The notes under the pieces were generated by a model. That model had not been told where the DNA came from and ran no database searches. It saw only the letters and a program-made list of their open reading frames with translations. A stretch of DNA of 64,000 nucleotides, taken from Acetatifactor aquisgranensis (lineage in GTDB: Bacteria > Bacillota > Clostridia > Lachnospirales > Lachnospiraceae). Positions 1-8,475 of the stretch are shown here, in pieces; position 1 is the stretch's first letter, and each line of letters starts with the position of its first letter. The DNA lies in the NCBI RefSeq assembly GCF_943193215.1, contig NZ_CALPDH010000011.1, positions 98,853 through 162,852 of the forward strand, in the 5' to 3' direction. A program made the position numbers and the translations under genes.

Positions 1-3
1 ACA

Positions 4-27
4 GCCCTGCACGAAGCCGCGCAGGGC
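4..27 (-). terminator. Probable terminator hairpin after the MATE gene
   Basis: A 7-bp stem (GCCCTGC at 4-10 and GCAGGGC at 21-27) lies 24 bases beyond the stop of the minus-strand transporter gene. A U-run would fall outside the window, so only the stem is visible. Confidence 0.45.
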
Positions 28-50
28 CGAAAACGAAACACTTCTCCCGA

Positions 51-1514
51 TTATATATGTGCAATCGCGGCGCTTCTCTTCAAGAGCTTTCGATACACTA
101 TCGCGAAACAGACCATGTGGACCGCAAAAGTCAGGAACCAGCTGATCGGATAGGAATAATACAGGCATTCCAGCGTTCGGAAACTCTGGAAAATCGTATA
201 AATCCAAACCACCCGGAACAGACATGCCCCTGTCAGTGAGACCAGCATAGGCATGATGGCGTATCCCATGCCTCTCATGGCGCCCACAGCTACGTCCATC
301 ATGCCGCACAGAAAATACGGCACACAGATAATACGCATACGCAGAATTCCATAGGCAATTACCTCCGGGTCCGCCGTATACAGCTTTAACAGCGTCCCGC
401 CCAACAGATAGGCCACATTGCCCATGAACGCCCCCACGACCACCACCAGCAGTTCACAGATCAGCAGAACTTTCCCTATCCTCTTATACTTCTTCGCGCC
501 AAAGTTCTGGCCGCAGAAGCTGATTGCCGCCTGATACAGCGCGTTCATGGCCGTGTAGACGAATCCCTCGATATTGCTGCCCGCCGTATTCCCGGCCATG
601 GCCACGGATCCAAAACTGTTCACCGAAGACTGAATCAGCACATTGGAAATGGAGAACAGCGCCCCCTGCATACCTGCCGGGATGCCAATCTGAATCATGC
701 CAAGCAGCTTGTCCGGCACGATTTTGATTCCCTGCAGCACCAGCTTGTAAGCGCCGTCCGTCTGAATCAGACATCTCACCACCAGCACCGCGGAAATAGC
801 CTGGGACACCACTGTAGCAGTGGCCACGCCGGCCACGCCCATGTGGAACACGATGACGAACACCAGATTCAGCGCCACATTCACCACACCGGCTACCATC
901 AGATAATACAGCGGCCTCTTAGTATCCCCCACGGCCCGCAGCACGGCGCTGCCGAAATTATAGGTCATCATGAACGGCATACCGGCAAAATAAATACGCA
1001 TATACAGGACGGAATGGTTTATGACATCCTCCGGCGTGCCCATCCATCCGAGGGCAGGCTTAGCAAGAAAGAATCCCAGGAAAATCAGGATGATTCCTCC
1101 GCCCAGCGCCGTGGCTATCGCCGTCTGAACCATCTCCCTTAAGTCGTTCTTACGGTTGGCCCCATAATACCTGGCCACCAGCACATTCGCCCCCACAGAC
1201 AGGCCGATGAAGATATTCACCAGCAGATTCGTCAGCGCTCCCGTGGAGCCCACCGCCGCCAGGGCTTCGTTTCCGGCAAAACGGCCCACCACCACGATAT
1301 CCGCCGCGTTGAAGAGCAGCTGCAGGATTCCCGACAGCATCAGCGGCACATAGAATATCATGATTTTGCCCAGAAGCGGGCCGTTGCACATATCAATCTC
1401 ATATTTCCTGGAGGATACCTTTTTCGCGGAACTTTTCTCTTTCGCAGAGTTCTCTTCTGCGGAGTTCTTTTCTTCCCTGGAATTTTCTTCTTCCGTGGAA
1501 TGCATTTCTTCCAT
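51..1514 (-). CDS. MATE family efflux transporter
   Basis: A 487-residue polytopic membrane protein of the MATE (multidrug and toxin extrusion) family, which exchanges Na+ or H+ for drugs or metabolites; its substrate cannot be read from sequence. The canonical MATE start is MCNGPLLGK at about residue 42, followed by PLMLSGILQLLFNAAD and the usual 12 helices in two halves. Ahead of it is an unusual 40-residue Glu/Ser/Lys-rich extension beginning MEEMHS and built from degenerate short repeats. The start at 1514 is supported by AAAGGG seven bases upstream, so the extension is probably translated. It lies 21 bases after leuD and may be read from the leu transcript. Confidence 0.9.
   Translation of the reverse strand: MEEMHSTEEENSREEKNSAEENSAKEKSSAKKVSSRKYEIDMCNGPLLGKIMIFYVPLMLSGILQLLFNAADIVVVGRFAGNEALAAVGSTGALTNLLVNIFIGLSVGANVLVARYYGANRKNDLREMVQTAIATALGGGIILIFLGFFLAKPALGWMGTPEDVINHSVLYMRIYFAGMPFMMTYNFGSAVLRAVGDTKRPLYYLMVAGVVNVALNLVFVIVFHMGVAGVATATVVSQAISAVLVVRCLIQTDGAYKLVLQGIKIVPDKLLGMIQIGIPAGMQGALFSISNVLIQSSVNSFGSVAMAGNTAGSNIEGFVYTAMNALYQAAISFCGQNFGAKKYKRIGKVLLICELLVVVVGAFMGNVAYLLGGTLLKLYTADPEVIAYGILRMRIICVPYFLCGMMDVAVGAMRGMGYAIMPMLVSLTGACLFRVVWIYTIFQSFRTLECLYYSYPISWFLTFAVHMVCFAIVYRKLLKRSAAIAHI
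1497..1514 (-). repeat. MEEMHS 18-bp element, copy 1
   Basis: The plus-strand sequence ggaatgcatttcttccat supplies the start codon and first six codons of the MATE gene. The identical 18-mer supplies the start of the unrelated gene at 21253-21729, and a one-base variant is repeated four times in topB. Confidence 0.8.
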
Positions 1515-1535
1515 TATAATTCCCTTTCGCCGCTG

Positions 1536-2021
1536 TCATTTATTATTGATATAGTTTATCAGTCCCTCAGAGGCAATAATCTTCTGCATGAATTCAGGGA
1601 AAGCCTGTCCCTGGAAACTTGTCCCTTTCGTCACATCCGTAATCACGCCGGAGTCAAAGTCCACCTCCACCTCGTCTCCCGCCTCAATGCCCTTTGCCGC
1701 CTCGGGGCACTCGATGATGGGAAGGCCGATATTGATGGCATTCCTGTAGAAAATCCTGGCAAAAGTCTCCGCAATGACGCAGCTGACTCCTGCTGCTTTG
1801 ATGGCGATTGGCGCATGCTCTCTGGAGGATCCGCAGCCGAAGTTCTTCTCGGCTACGATGATGTCGCCCTTTTTCACCCGCTTCATGAAATCCGCGTCTA
1901 TGTCCTCCATGCAATGTACCGCCAGCTCGGCCGGGTCAGAAGTGTTCAGGTACCTGGCCGGAATGATGACATCCGTGTCTACATTATCTCCATATTTAAA
2001 TACTGTTCCTTTTGCGTTCAT
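1536..2021 (-). CDS. leuD: 3-isopropylmalate dehydratase small subunit
   Basis: The swivel-domain subunit of isopropylmalate isomerase, which interconverts 2- and 3-isopropylmalate in leucine synthesis. The 161-residue protein begins MNAKGTVFKYGDNVDTD, which matches the family start, and carries GCGSSREHAP at about residues 59-68, the substrate-specificity loop region of short LeuD proteins. An upstream ATG at 2135 would add 38 residues without family similarity, so the internal start is preferred, although the ribosome site there (GGGG about ten bases upstream) is weak. It follows leuC by 134 bases and forms the complex with it. Confidence 0.93.
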   Translation of the reverse strand: MNAKGTVFKYGDNVDTDVIIPARYLNTSDPAELAVHCMEDIDADFMKRVKKGDIIVAEKNFGCGSSREHAPIAIKAAGVSCVIAETFARIFYRNAINIGLPIIECPEAAKGIEAGDEVEVDFDSGVITDVTKGTSFQGQAFPEFMQKIIASEGLINYINNK

Positions 2022-2155
2022 ATCTCTATTGGCCCCGGACAGCGCCTGTTCAAGGAAAATCCATCCGCTGACATTCTGCCGGGAACGCTCCTTTCTATAA
2101 TTTCTTATGCTCATGGTCATGCAGTCCTCGCCCAAACCAGCCGGCGAACCTGCGC

Positions 2156-3424
2156 CTATCTCTCATCCGGCGCGGAAATCACGCCCGCAACGGCGCTCTC
2201 GGCTGCCACCGCGGGGCTTGCCAGGTAAATTTCGGACGAAACATGTCCCATACGGCCTACGAAATTGCGGTTGGTGGTGGACACACACCGCTCTCCCTCA
2301 GCCAGGATTCCCATATATCCGCCCAGGCAAGGGCCACAGGTAGGCGTGCTGACAATGGCTCCCGCCTCGATAAAAGTCTTCAGAAGCCCCTCTTCCATGG
2401 CCTGCATGTAGATGGCCTGGGTGGCCGGGATTACGATGCAGCGCATCCCCTTTGCCACATGGCGTCCCTTCAGCACTTCCGCCGCAGTCCTCAAATCGTC
2501 CAGACGGCCGTTTGTGCAGGAGCCGATTACCACCTGGTCGATGGCGATGGCTTCCATCTGACGGATTTCGTCGATGGTATGGGTGTTCTCCGGCAGATGG
2601 GGGAACGCCACCGTAGGGCGCAGCGCGCTCAAATCAATGGTATATTCCGCATCATAGACAGCATCCTCATCCGCACGATAAATCGTGTATGTTTTATCGG
2701 AATGCTCCTTTATATAGTTCTCTGCTTTCTCATCCACAGGGAAGATGCCGTTCTTTCCGCCGGCCTCAATCGCCATGTTGGCAATGGTGAACCTGTCGTC
2801 CATGGACAGGTTCGCAATGCCGTCCCCCACGAATTCCATGGACTTATACAGCGCTCCGTCCACGCCGATCATACCGATGATATGTAGAATCACATCTTTG
2901 CCGCTGACCCATTTCGCGGGCTTGCCTGTCAGGGTAAATTTGATGGCCGCGGGCACCTTGAACCATGCCTTGCCGGTGGCCATTCCGGCAGCCATGTCCG
3001 TGCTGCCCACGCCTGTGGAAAAAGCCCCCAGCGCGCCGTATGTACAGGTATGGGAATCTGCTCCAATAATCACATCCCCTGCTACCGTGAGCCCTTTCTC
3101 AGGAAGCAGCGCGTGCTCGATGCCCATCTCACCCACTTCAAAATAGTTCGTAATCTCGTTCCTGCGGGCAAACTCCCGGACACATTTGCAGTGCTCCGCG
3201 GACTTGATGTCCTTATTGGGCACGAAGTGATCCGGCACCAGGGCAATCTTGTCCTTGTCGAACACGCCCTTTGCCTGAATCTTGTCCATCTCCTTGATTG
3301 CCACCGGGCTGGTGATGTCATTGCCCAGCACCAGATCCAGCTTTGCCTCGATGAGCTGTCCGGCCTCCACCTTGTCAAGCCCCGCCGCCGCGGCCAGAAT
3401 CTTTTGCGTCATTGTCATTCCCAT
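2156..3424 (-). CDS. leuC: 3-isopropylmalate dehydratase large subunit
   Basis: The aconitase-type catalytic subunit of isopropylmalate isomerase (leucine synthesis), 422 residues, matching the short archaeal/clostridial class. The [4Fe-4S] ligands are visible as C303 (GSCTNGR) and C363/C366 (PTCGPCLGG). GADSHTCTYG at about 121-130 is the family active-site loop. The start has three closely spaced ATGs (MGMTM); the first, at 3424, follows AAAGGGATGG. It is the first gene of leuC-leuD and has its own sigma-A promoter upstream. Confidence 0.95.
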   Translation of the reverse strand: MGMTMTQKILAAAAGLDKVEAGQLIEAKLDLVLGNDITSPVAIKEMDKIQAKGVFDKDKIALVPDHFVPNKDIKSAEHCKCVREFARRNEITNYFEVGEMGIEHALLPEKGLTVAGDVIIGADSHTCTYGALGAFSTGVGSTDMAAGMATGKAWFKVPAAIKFTLTGKPAKWVSGKDVILHIIGMIGVDGALYKSMEFVGDGIANLSMDDRFTIANMAIEAGGKNGIFPVDEKAENYIKEHSDKTYTIYRADEDAVYDAEYTIDLSALRPTVAFPHLPENTHTIDEIRQMEAIAIDQVVIGSCTNGRLDDLRTAAEVLKGRHVAKGMRCIVIPATQAIYMQAMEEGLLKTFIEAGAIVSTPTCGPCLGGYMGILAEGERCVSTTNRNFVGRMGHVSSEIYLASPAVAAESAVAGVISAPDER

Positions 3425-3463
3425 ATTTTAAAACCATCCCTTTCGTCAAAATATCTAACCTAG

Positions 3464-3492
3464 ATGATAACACAGTTGCGGATTATGTGCAA
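3464..3492 (-). promoter_or_regulatory. Sigma-A promoter for leuCD
   Basis: On the minus strand, TTGCAC (3487-3492) and TATCAT (3464-3469) are separated by 17 bases, about 40 bases upstream of leuC. I see no T-box, leader peptide or attenuator in the short leader. Confidence 0.6.
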
Positions 3493-3581
3493 ATATAAGT
3501 TATTGATTCTTCATAGCCTGTTCACTGTCTGTACCGTTATAATTTACGGAAGATTTTAGCGAAAAAGAAAACCACAGAATC

Positions 3582-3611
3582 GGGGCAATGACCCATAGAA
3601 GTCACTGCCCC
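3582..3611 (-). terminator. Hairpin after manA
   Basis: An 11-bp stem (GGGGCAATGAC / GTCACTGCCCC, one mismatch) with an 8-base loop lies about 50 bases past the manA stop. On the minus strand it is followed by T-rich but interrupted sequence. Confidence 0.6.
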
Positions 3612-3659
3612 AATCCCATTTTGCATTGATTATCTCTTTCACGGTTTCCCCGCTTTATC

Positions 3660-4613
3660 TTATTCCTCCACCGTGGAAAGAATAAGGCTCATATTCCCTT
3701 TCATCTCCACGTTTCCGTATCCGCACGGAATGATGAAGTGATCCCCTTTGCGGACTTCCGCGCCGTTTACGCTGCCCTGCCCCTCCAGCACGGACGCTGC
3801 CAGGAACGGGAATCTCTGCTCAAATACCGCGCTGCCGTTTACATCCAGTTTGAATACCGTATATTTCTCGCAGGTATAAATCTGGTTCAGCTTATTTTCC
3901 TGCAGATTGGCCAGAGACCTCACGCTCTCCTCCGCGGACTTCGCCGGAACCGTGATGACATCCAGGCTCTTGTCAATATGGAGCTCACGGGGCTTTCCGT
4001 TCTGGAGGCGGCCGTAATCGTACAGCCTGTAGGTAATCGCGCTGTTCTGCTGGGTTTCCAGAATCAAAGTGTCAGCTTTGATCGCGTGTACGGTTCCCGG
4101 GTCAATCTGGATGAAATCCCCCTTGTGGATGGGGACCTCCCGAATCAGCTCCTGCCACCTGCCCTCTGCCACCATTTCCTTTAATTCTTCAGCGGTCTTC
4201 GCATTATGGCCTACCACCAGAGCCGCGTCCTCCTTACAGTCACAGATAAACCAGCATTCCGTCTTACCCAGGCTGCCGTTCTCATGAACCAGAGCGTAAG
4301 CATCGTCCGGATGCACCTGGATGCTCAAATCGTCCTGGGCATCTATAATCTTCGTCAGCAGCGGATACCTGTCATAGGGCAGATTTCCGAACAAATCCGG
4401 GTGCTCCGCCCACATCTGCGACAGCGTCTTTCCCTGAAAACTGCCATTGCGGATCATCCCGTCCCCTTCCGGATGTGCGGAAATGCCCCAGCACTCCCCC
4501 AGGTCGTCCCCCTCTGCCGGGTAGCCGAACTCCTCCCGCAGCTTCTTTCCTCCCCAGATATTATGTGTACATACAGGCTCCAGAAAAAGGAGCCCATTTC
4601 CCTCATTTCCCAT
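3660..4613 (-). CDS. manA: Mannose-6-phosphate isomerase, class I
   Basis: Interconverts mannose 6-phosphate and fructose 6-phosphate in the cytoplasm, linking mannose use and GDP-mannose supply to glycolysis. At 317 residues it has the short Bacillus-type ManA length. Zn2+ ligands are visible: Q99 and H101 (IQVHPDD), E119 (KTECWF) and H176 (GTVHAI). An AAGGAGA site lies about 11 bases before the ATG. It lies 120 bases downstream of the ROK sugar kinase, a common pairing for mannose or fructose use. Confidence 0.93.
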   Translation of the reverse strand: MGNEGNGLLFLEPVCTHNIWGGKKLREEFGYPAEGDDLGECWGISAHPEGDGMIRNGSFQGKTLSQMWAEHPDLFGNLPYDRYPLLTKIIDAQDDLSIQVHPDDAYALVHENGSLGKTECWFICDCKEDAALVVGHNAKTAEELKEMVAEGRWQELIREVPIHKGDFIQIDPGTVHAIKADTLILETQQNSAITYRLYDYGRLQNGKPRELHIDKSLDVITVPAKSAEESVRSLANLQENKLNQIYTCEKYTVFKLDVNGSAVFEQRFPFLAASVLEGQGSVNGAEVRKGDHFIIPCGYGNVEMKGNMSLILSTVEE

Positions 4614-4733
4614 CTTACAGACATTCTCCTTTCATTTGTCGGGCTGCCCTCCGCAGCTTCTCTCGCACCCGCATAATTTTATGTCTGCCATCTCCTCGCG
4701 CTCACGCCATATCTTTCCTTTGGCACAGCTCCC

Positions 4734-5609
4734 TTAGCCAAGCGCATCCAGCCCCAGCTTCACGGCTCCCATGATGCCGGGATCCTCGCCCAGCGCGGGA
4801 GGAACGATGTAGTCGTTGATTTTGTCAGTCGTAATCATCTCATGGGCCACATATCCGTTCAGCAGACGCTGTACCTCTTTCCTGACCATCCAGAACAGCT
4901 TCTCCTGATGCATGACGCCGCCCCAGAGAATAATCTTCTGGGGAGAATAGGACAGGATATAATCCGTGACCGCCTGGGCGATATAATAGGCCTCCATCTC
5001 CCAGACTTCCTCTCTGTCCGCCAGCTCTATCGCTTTTTTCCCCCAGCGGGCTTCGATGGCCGGCCCGGAGGCCATTCCCTCCACGCAGGTCTCATGGAAC
5101 GGGCATTTCCCCTCATAAGTATCCTTGGGATGCTTCATCAGCAGCACATGTCCGCCTTCCGGATGTACCAGTCCATGCAGCAGTCCGCCATTCACATAGA
5201 CGCCCACGCCTACGCCTGTGCCTATTGTAATGTAGATAGCGCTGTCCAGCCCCTTGGCCGCGCCCCAGGTCACTTCGCCCAACACCGCGCCGTTCACATC
5301 CGTGTCAAAGCCCACCGGTATACCCAGCTCCCTTTTGAACGCCCCCACGATGTCGCAGTTCCCCCAGCCCGGTTTTGGCGTCTTGGTAATATAACCATAG
5401 GTCTCTGACTGCTTGTTCAAATCAATCGGTCCGAAGCACCCGATGCCCAGCGCCTGGATGTCCCAGTTCCTGTAATAGGCTATCATATCCTTGAAAGTCT
5501 CTTCCGGCTGCCTCGTAGGGAAAGAGGCCCTGTCCTTTATGACCCCGTTCTCATCTCCCACCGCACACACCATTTTTGTCCCGCCTGCCTCGATTCCTCC
5601 TATCAACAT
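4734..5609 (-). CDS. ROK family sugar kinase (fructokinase-like)
   Basis: A 291-residue ROK kinase that probably phosphorylates fructose or a related hexose with ATP. It begins MLIGGIEAGGTKMVCA, the family phosphate-binding motif, and has the catalytic-aspartate region (FDTDVNGA) and a cysteine/histidine zinc motif (CPFHETC) followed by EGMASGPAIEARWG, as in ScrK/GmuE-type fructokinases. The start at 5609 is fixed by AAGGAGGG seven bases upstream; the ATG at 5615 is too close to it, and the open frame further upstream has no similarity. Context with manA supports a role in mannose/fructose metabolism; glucokinase activity is not excluded. Confidence 0.88.
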   Translation of the reverse strand: MLIGGIEAGGTKMVCAVGDENGVIKDRASFPTRQPEETFKDMIAYYRNWDIQALGIGCFGPIDLNKQSETYGYITKTPKPGWGNCDIVGAFKRELGIPVGFDTDVNGAVLGEVTWGAAKGLDSAIYITIGTGVGVGVYVNGGLLHGLVHPEGGHVLLMKHPKDTYEGKCPFHETCVEGMASGPAIEARWGKKAIELADREEVWEMEAYYIAQAVTDYILSYSPQKIILWGGVMHQEKLFWMVRKEVQRLLNGYVAHEMITTDKINDYIVPPALGEDPGIMGAVKLGLDALG

Positions 5610-5772
5610 ACCCATTCCCTCCTTAACAAAAAATGTTCCGGCGCGTTTTCCGACAGCGCCGCAATTAAATATATTATACACCAAACAGGGCGCAAATGAT
5701 AGTCCCAAAGCATTTTTCTTGCCCGACTGCCCAAAACGCCTGTACACATCAATACCGAACTCCCAGATTCCC

Positions 5773-8475
5773 CTATCGGGACGCAGCCGAATAGGAAATC
5801 GCCACATCATTCTTCTTCATGAACAACAGCCCGAAAGACCCTGGCCCGCAGTTGCTGGCGATGGCGGAGGAAGCTTTCTGCAGATAGACCCGTTCAAAGG
5901 GACAATACTGACGCACAAGCTCCTGGATATATGTAAGGCTCTTCTCATCCATCCCCGCATAGGTGATGAACAGTATCCGCCTGTCGATATTCCTGGCGTT
6001 CAACAGCACCTTACGTATATAGCCCCTTATCACATGGTGGAAGCTTCCCATCTCCATGCTTCCCACCGACATGCGGCTGTTGCGCAGCACGATGACCGGG
6101 TGCAGCAATAGGGCGTCGCACATAATCTGTACCCTTCTGGGAATCTGTCCCGCCTTGCACATCATATGTGTGCTGTCAATGATGAAAGCGGAGGAAATAT
6201 AACGACGCAGCTTCTTCACGGTCTTCACGATTTCGTCCCTTGTGGCATGGTTCTCCGCCATGTGGGCGGCGTACAGCACCGACAGGCCCATGCTGCTGGA
6301 GAGGTGCCCCGAGTCGATTACCGTGACGTTTTCAAAAGACTTGGCCGCCTCCACAGCATTCCGATATCCCTCGCTCACATGTTTCGCCATGGTGATATGA
6401 ATCACATCCTGCGCTTCCGTAAGCTTCCGCGCGAAAAACCGTTCATAATCCTCCACGGAAGGAGGCTGGGAAATGCCGCTCTTCCCCTCTGCCATATGGG
6501 CCAGCAGTTCATCCGCCAGCAGCTCCGAATCATCCAGGAAGCGCCCCTGCTCCGTACACACATAGTAAGGGCAGACACTGATGCCGAACTCTTTCTTCAG
6601 GGATTCCGGAAGATCGCACACGCTGTCCGTAGTGACCAGCAGAGGCATCCGCTTGGCCTGTTCAAAAATCAGGATGTCCTTTCCGATTTCGGACTGGCTG
6701 GCATCCTCGCTGAGGTTCACCAGCTCCTTGGGCAGGATGCTCAGCACGGCAGCCTCCAGCAGCGCACCGCTGATGGGCTTGGCCAGATAGCCGGAGAAAC
6801 CCTCTTTCCGGTAGAGCAGCTGGTTGTCGCTGCCCGCGTTGGCCGTCAGAGCTATTACCGGCACATCCCGGCACAGTCCTCCGGGCTGGGAATGCAGCGC
6901 ATGGAGGCATTCAATCCCATCCATCTCCGGCATCAGATGATCCATCAGGATACAGTCGTAATACTGATACTGGGTCAGCCGCAGGCATTCCGCGCCGCTT
7001 GAGGCTGTGTCTATCTGAATCTTCGTATCCGACAGCAGCTTACTCACCACCATCAGATTCATCTCATTGTCGTCCACCACCAGCAGATGGGCATTCGGCG
7101 CCTCAAAACTCTGCCGGTAATGCTCCCCCTCGCGAACTTTCACCCGGGAGCTTAAGGTAAATGTCCCCAGCTCTTTCTCGTTCATGATGTCTTGCTCCAG
7201 GGTCACAAGGAACGTGGATCCGTTCATATAGACGCTGTTGACGCTAATCTCGCCCCCCATGAGCTCCACCAGCTGCTTCACGATGCTCAGGCCCAGACCG
7301 GTGCCCTCGATATGGCGGTTCTTCTTCTCGTCCACCCTCCGGAATGCATCGAAAATATAGGGGATGTTCTCCTTCTTCACCCCCATGCCGGTGTCCTCCA
7401 CGGAATACCAGACGCGCACCCTGTTGAGCCCTACCCGCTCGCATCGGACGGACAGGGTGACGGAACCCTCTTTGGTATATTTTACCGCGTTGTTCAGCAG
7501 ATTAATCAATACCTGCTTGATGCGCACCTCATCGCCGCAGAGCATGCTGGGCATAGAGGGATCCACCTGCAGCTTGAATTCCAGCCCTTTTTCCCTAGCC
7601 TTGATCCAAATCATGTTCACGATTTCCGAAAAAAGCTCCCCTGTCTCATAGGACACGTTCACGATGTCCATTTTCCCGGACTTAATCTTGGACAAATCCA
7701 GTATGTCGTTGATCAGTGTCAGCAGCATCTTACTGGCACCCTGGATATTCCTGGCGTTCTCTGCCACATCTTCGGAAATGTCCCCCCGCAGAATCATCTC
7801 GTTCAGTCCGATGATGGTATTGATGGGCGTGCGGATCTCGTGGCTCATGCTGGAGAAGAAATGGTTCTCCGCCTGATTCAGTTCCTCGATTTCCTTTTTC
7901 TGCTGTATGGTGAGCTTCTTCTCCTCCTCGTAGAGATGGTTCTGGAACAGGAGCAGCACCCCTGTGAGGAATCCCGCCACAATGACGGAGCGGGCGGAAT
8001 CGAAATAGGCCTGGGCCGTAGTGTTGGGCAGAACCAGCTCCGGGTAGAAATAAGCGATATAATAGCACACCAGCGTCTCTATGGTGCACAGCACGAAGAA
8101 CGCTGCCTTGCGCCTGCCCTCCAGGGTAATGCTGATATAGATGAAACAGAGCACGAACCACTCCGGCACGCCGCCGTAGATTCCGCCTCCGGTGAAAAAG
8201 ACCATGGGGAACAGCGTGAGCAGCAGCACCACCGTGGCCGTAGCCCCTGCATTGATGCATTCTTTCCGGATGCTGATTTTGGCCACTATATACATATAGA
8301 TAAGGCTCGCGGGCAATATAATCAGATTCGCCGTAAACCGGCCCAGAATCAGGATAAAGACCAGCGCAATCATACTGATGCCTGTGACCAGCCGAAACAT
8401 CCGTTCCCGCAGACTGATTTTGTGGTCAAAAATGATTTCCAGCCATTTTTTTAACATGTCAACCCCCAATATCAT
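5773..8475 (-). CDS. Hybrid histidine kinase-receiver-DegV fusion protein
   Basis: A 900-residue membrane sensor kinase with an extra lipid-binding module. About six helices occupy residues 25-180. The dimerisation/phosphoacceptor region has H212 (MSHEIRTP), and the ATPase domain has its N-box at about 326-331, DTGMG at 361 and GTGLGL at 391. A receiver spans about 462-585 with D468/D469, phosphoacceptor D512, T544 and K566. Residues 612-890 form a full DegV domain: VTTDSVCDLP, ISQPPS at 668, DSGHLSSSMG at 721 and NCGPGSFG at 875. DegV proteins bind fatty acids. The start at 8475 overlaps the previous stop (ATGA); an alternative ATG at 8457 follows GGGGGT. The reading frame is uninterrupted across the fusion. 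Confidence 0.92.
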   Translation of the reverse strand: MILGVDMLKKWLEIIFDHKISLRERMFRLVTGISMIALVFILILGRFTANLIILPASLIYMYIVAKISIRKECINAGATATVVLLLTLFPMVFFTGGGIYGGVPEWFVLCFIYISITLEGRRKAAFFVLCTIETLVCYYIAYFYPELVLPNTTAQAYFDSARSVIVAGFLTGVLLLFQNHLYEEEKKLTIQQKKEIEELNQAENHFFSSMSHEIRTPINTIIGLNEMILRGDISEDVAENARNIQGASKMLLTLINDILDLSKIKSGKMDIVNVSYETGELFSEIVNMIWIKAREKGLEFKLQVDPSMPSMLCGDEVRIKQVLINLLNNAVKYTKEGSVTLSVRCERVGLNRVRVWYSVEDTGMGVKKENIPYIFDAFRRVDEKKNRHIEGTGLGLSIVKQLVELMGGEISVNSVYMNGSTFLVTLEQDIMNEKELGTFTLSSRVKVREGEHYRQSFEAPNAHLLVVDDNEMNLMVVSKLLSDTKIQIDTASSGAECLRLTQYQYYDCILMDHLMPEMDGIECLHALHSQPGGLCRDVPVIALTANAGSDNQLLYRKEGFSGYLAKPISGALLEAAVLSILPKELVNLSEDASQSEIGKDILIFEQAKRMPLLVTTDSVCDLPESLKKEFGISVCPYYVCTEQGRFLDDSELLADELLAHMAEGKSGISQPPSVEDYERFFARKLTEAQDVIHITMAKHVSEGYRNAVEAAKSFENVTVIDSGHLSSSMGLSVLYAAHMAENHATRDEIVKTVKKLRRYISSAFIIDSTHMMCKAGQIPRRVQIMCDALLLHPVIVLRNSRMSVGSMEMGSFHHVIRGYIRKVLLNARNIDRRILFITYAGMDEKSLTYIQELVRQYCPFERVYLQKASSAIASNCGPGSFGLLFMKKNDVAISYSAASR

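Noticed and set aside
1536..2135. Long LeuD start at 2135
   Set aside because: The first 38 residues have no LeuD similarity; the family start is MNAKGTV at 2021.
7192..8454. Long plus-strand open frame opposite the DegV fusion kinase
   Set aside because: His/Gln-rich translation typical of the antisense of a GC-rich gene, with no ribosome site.
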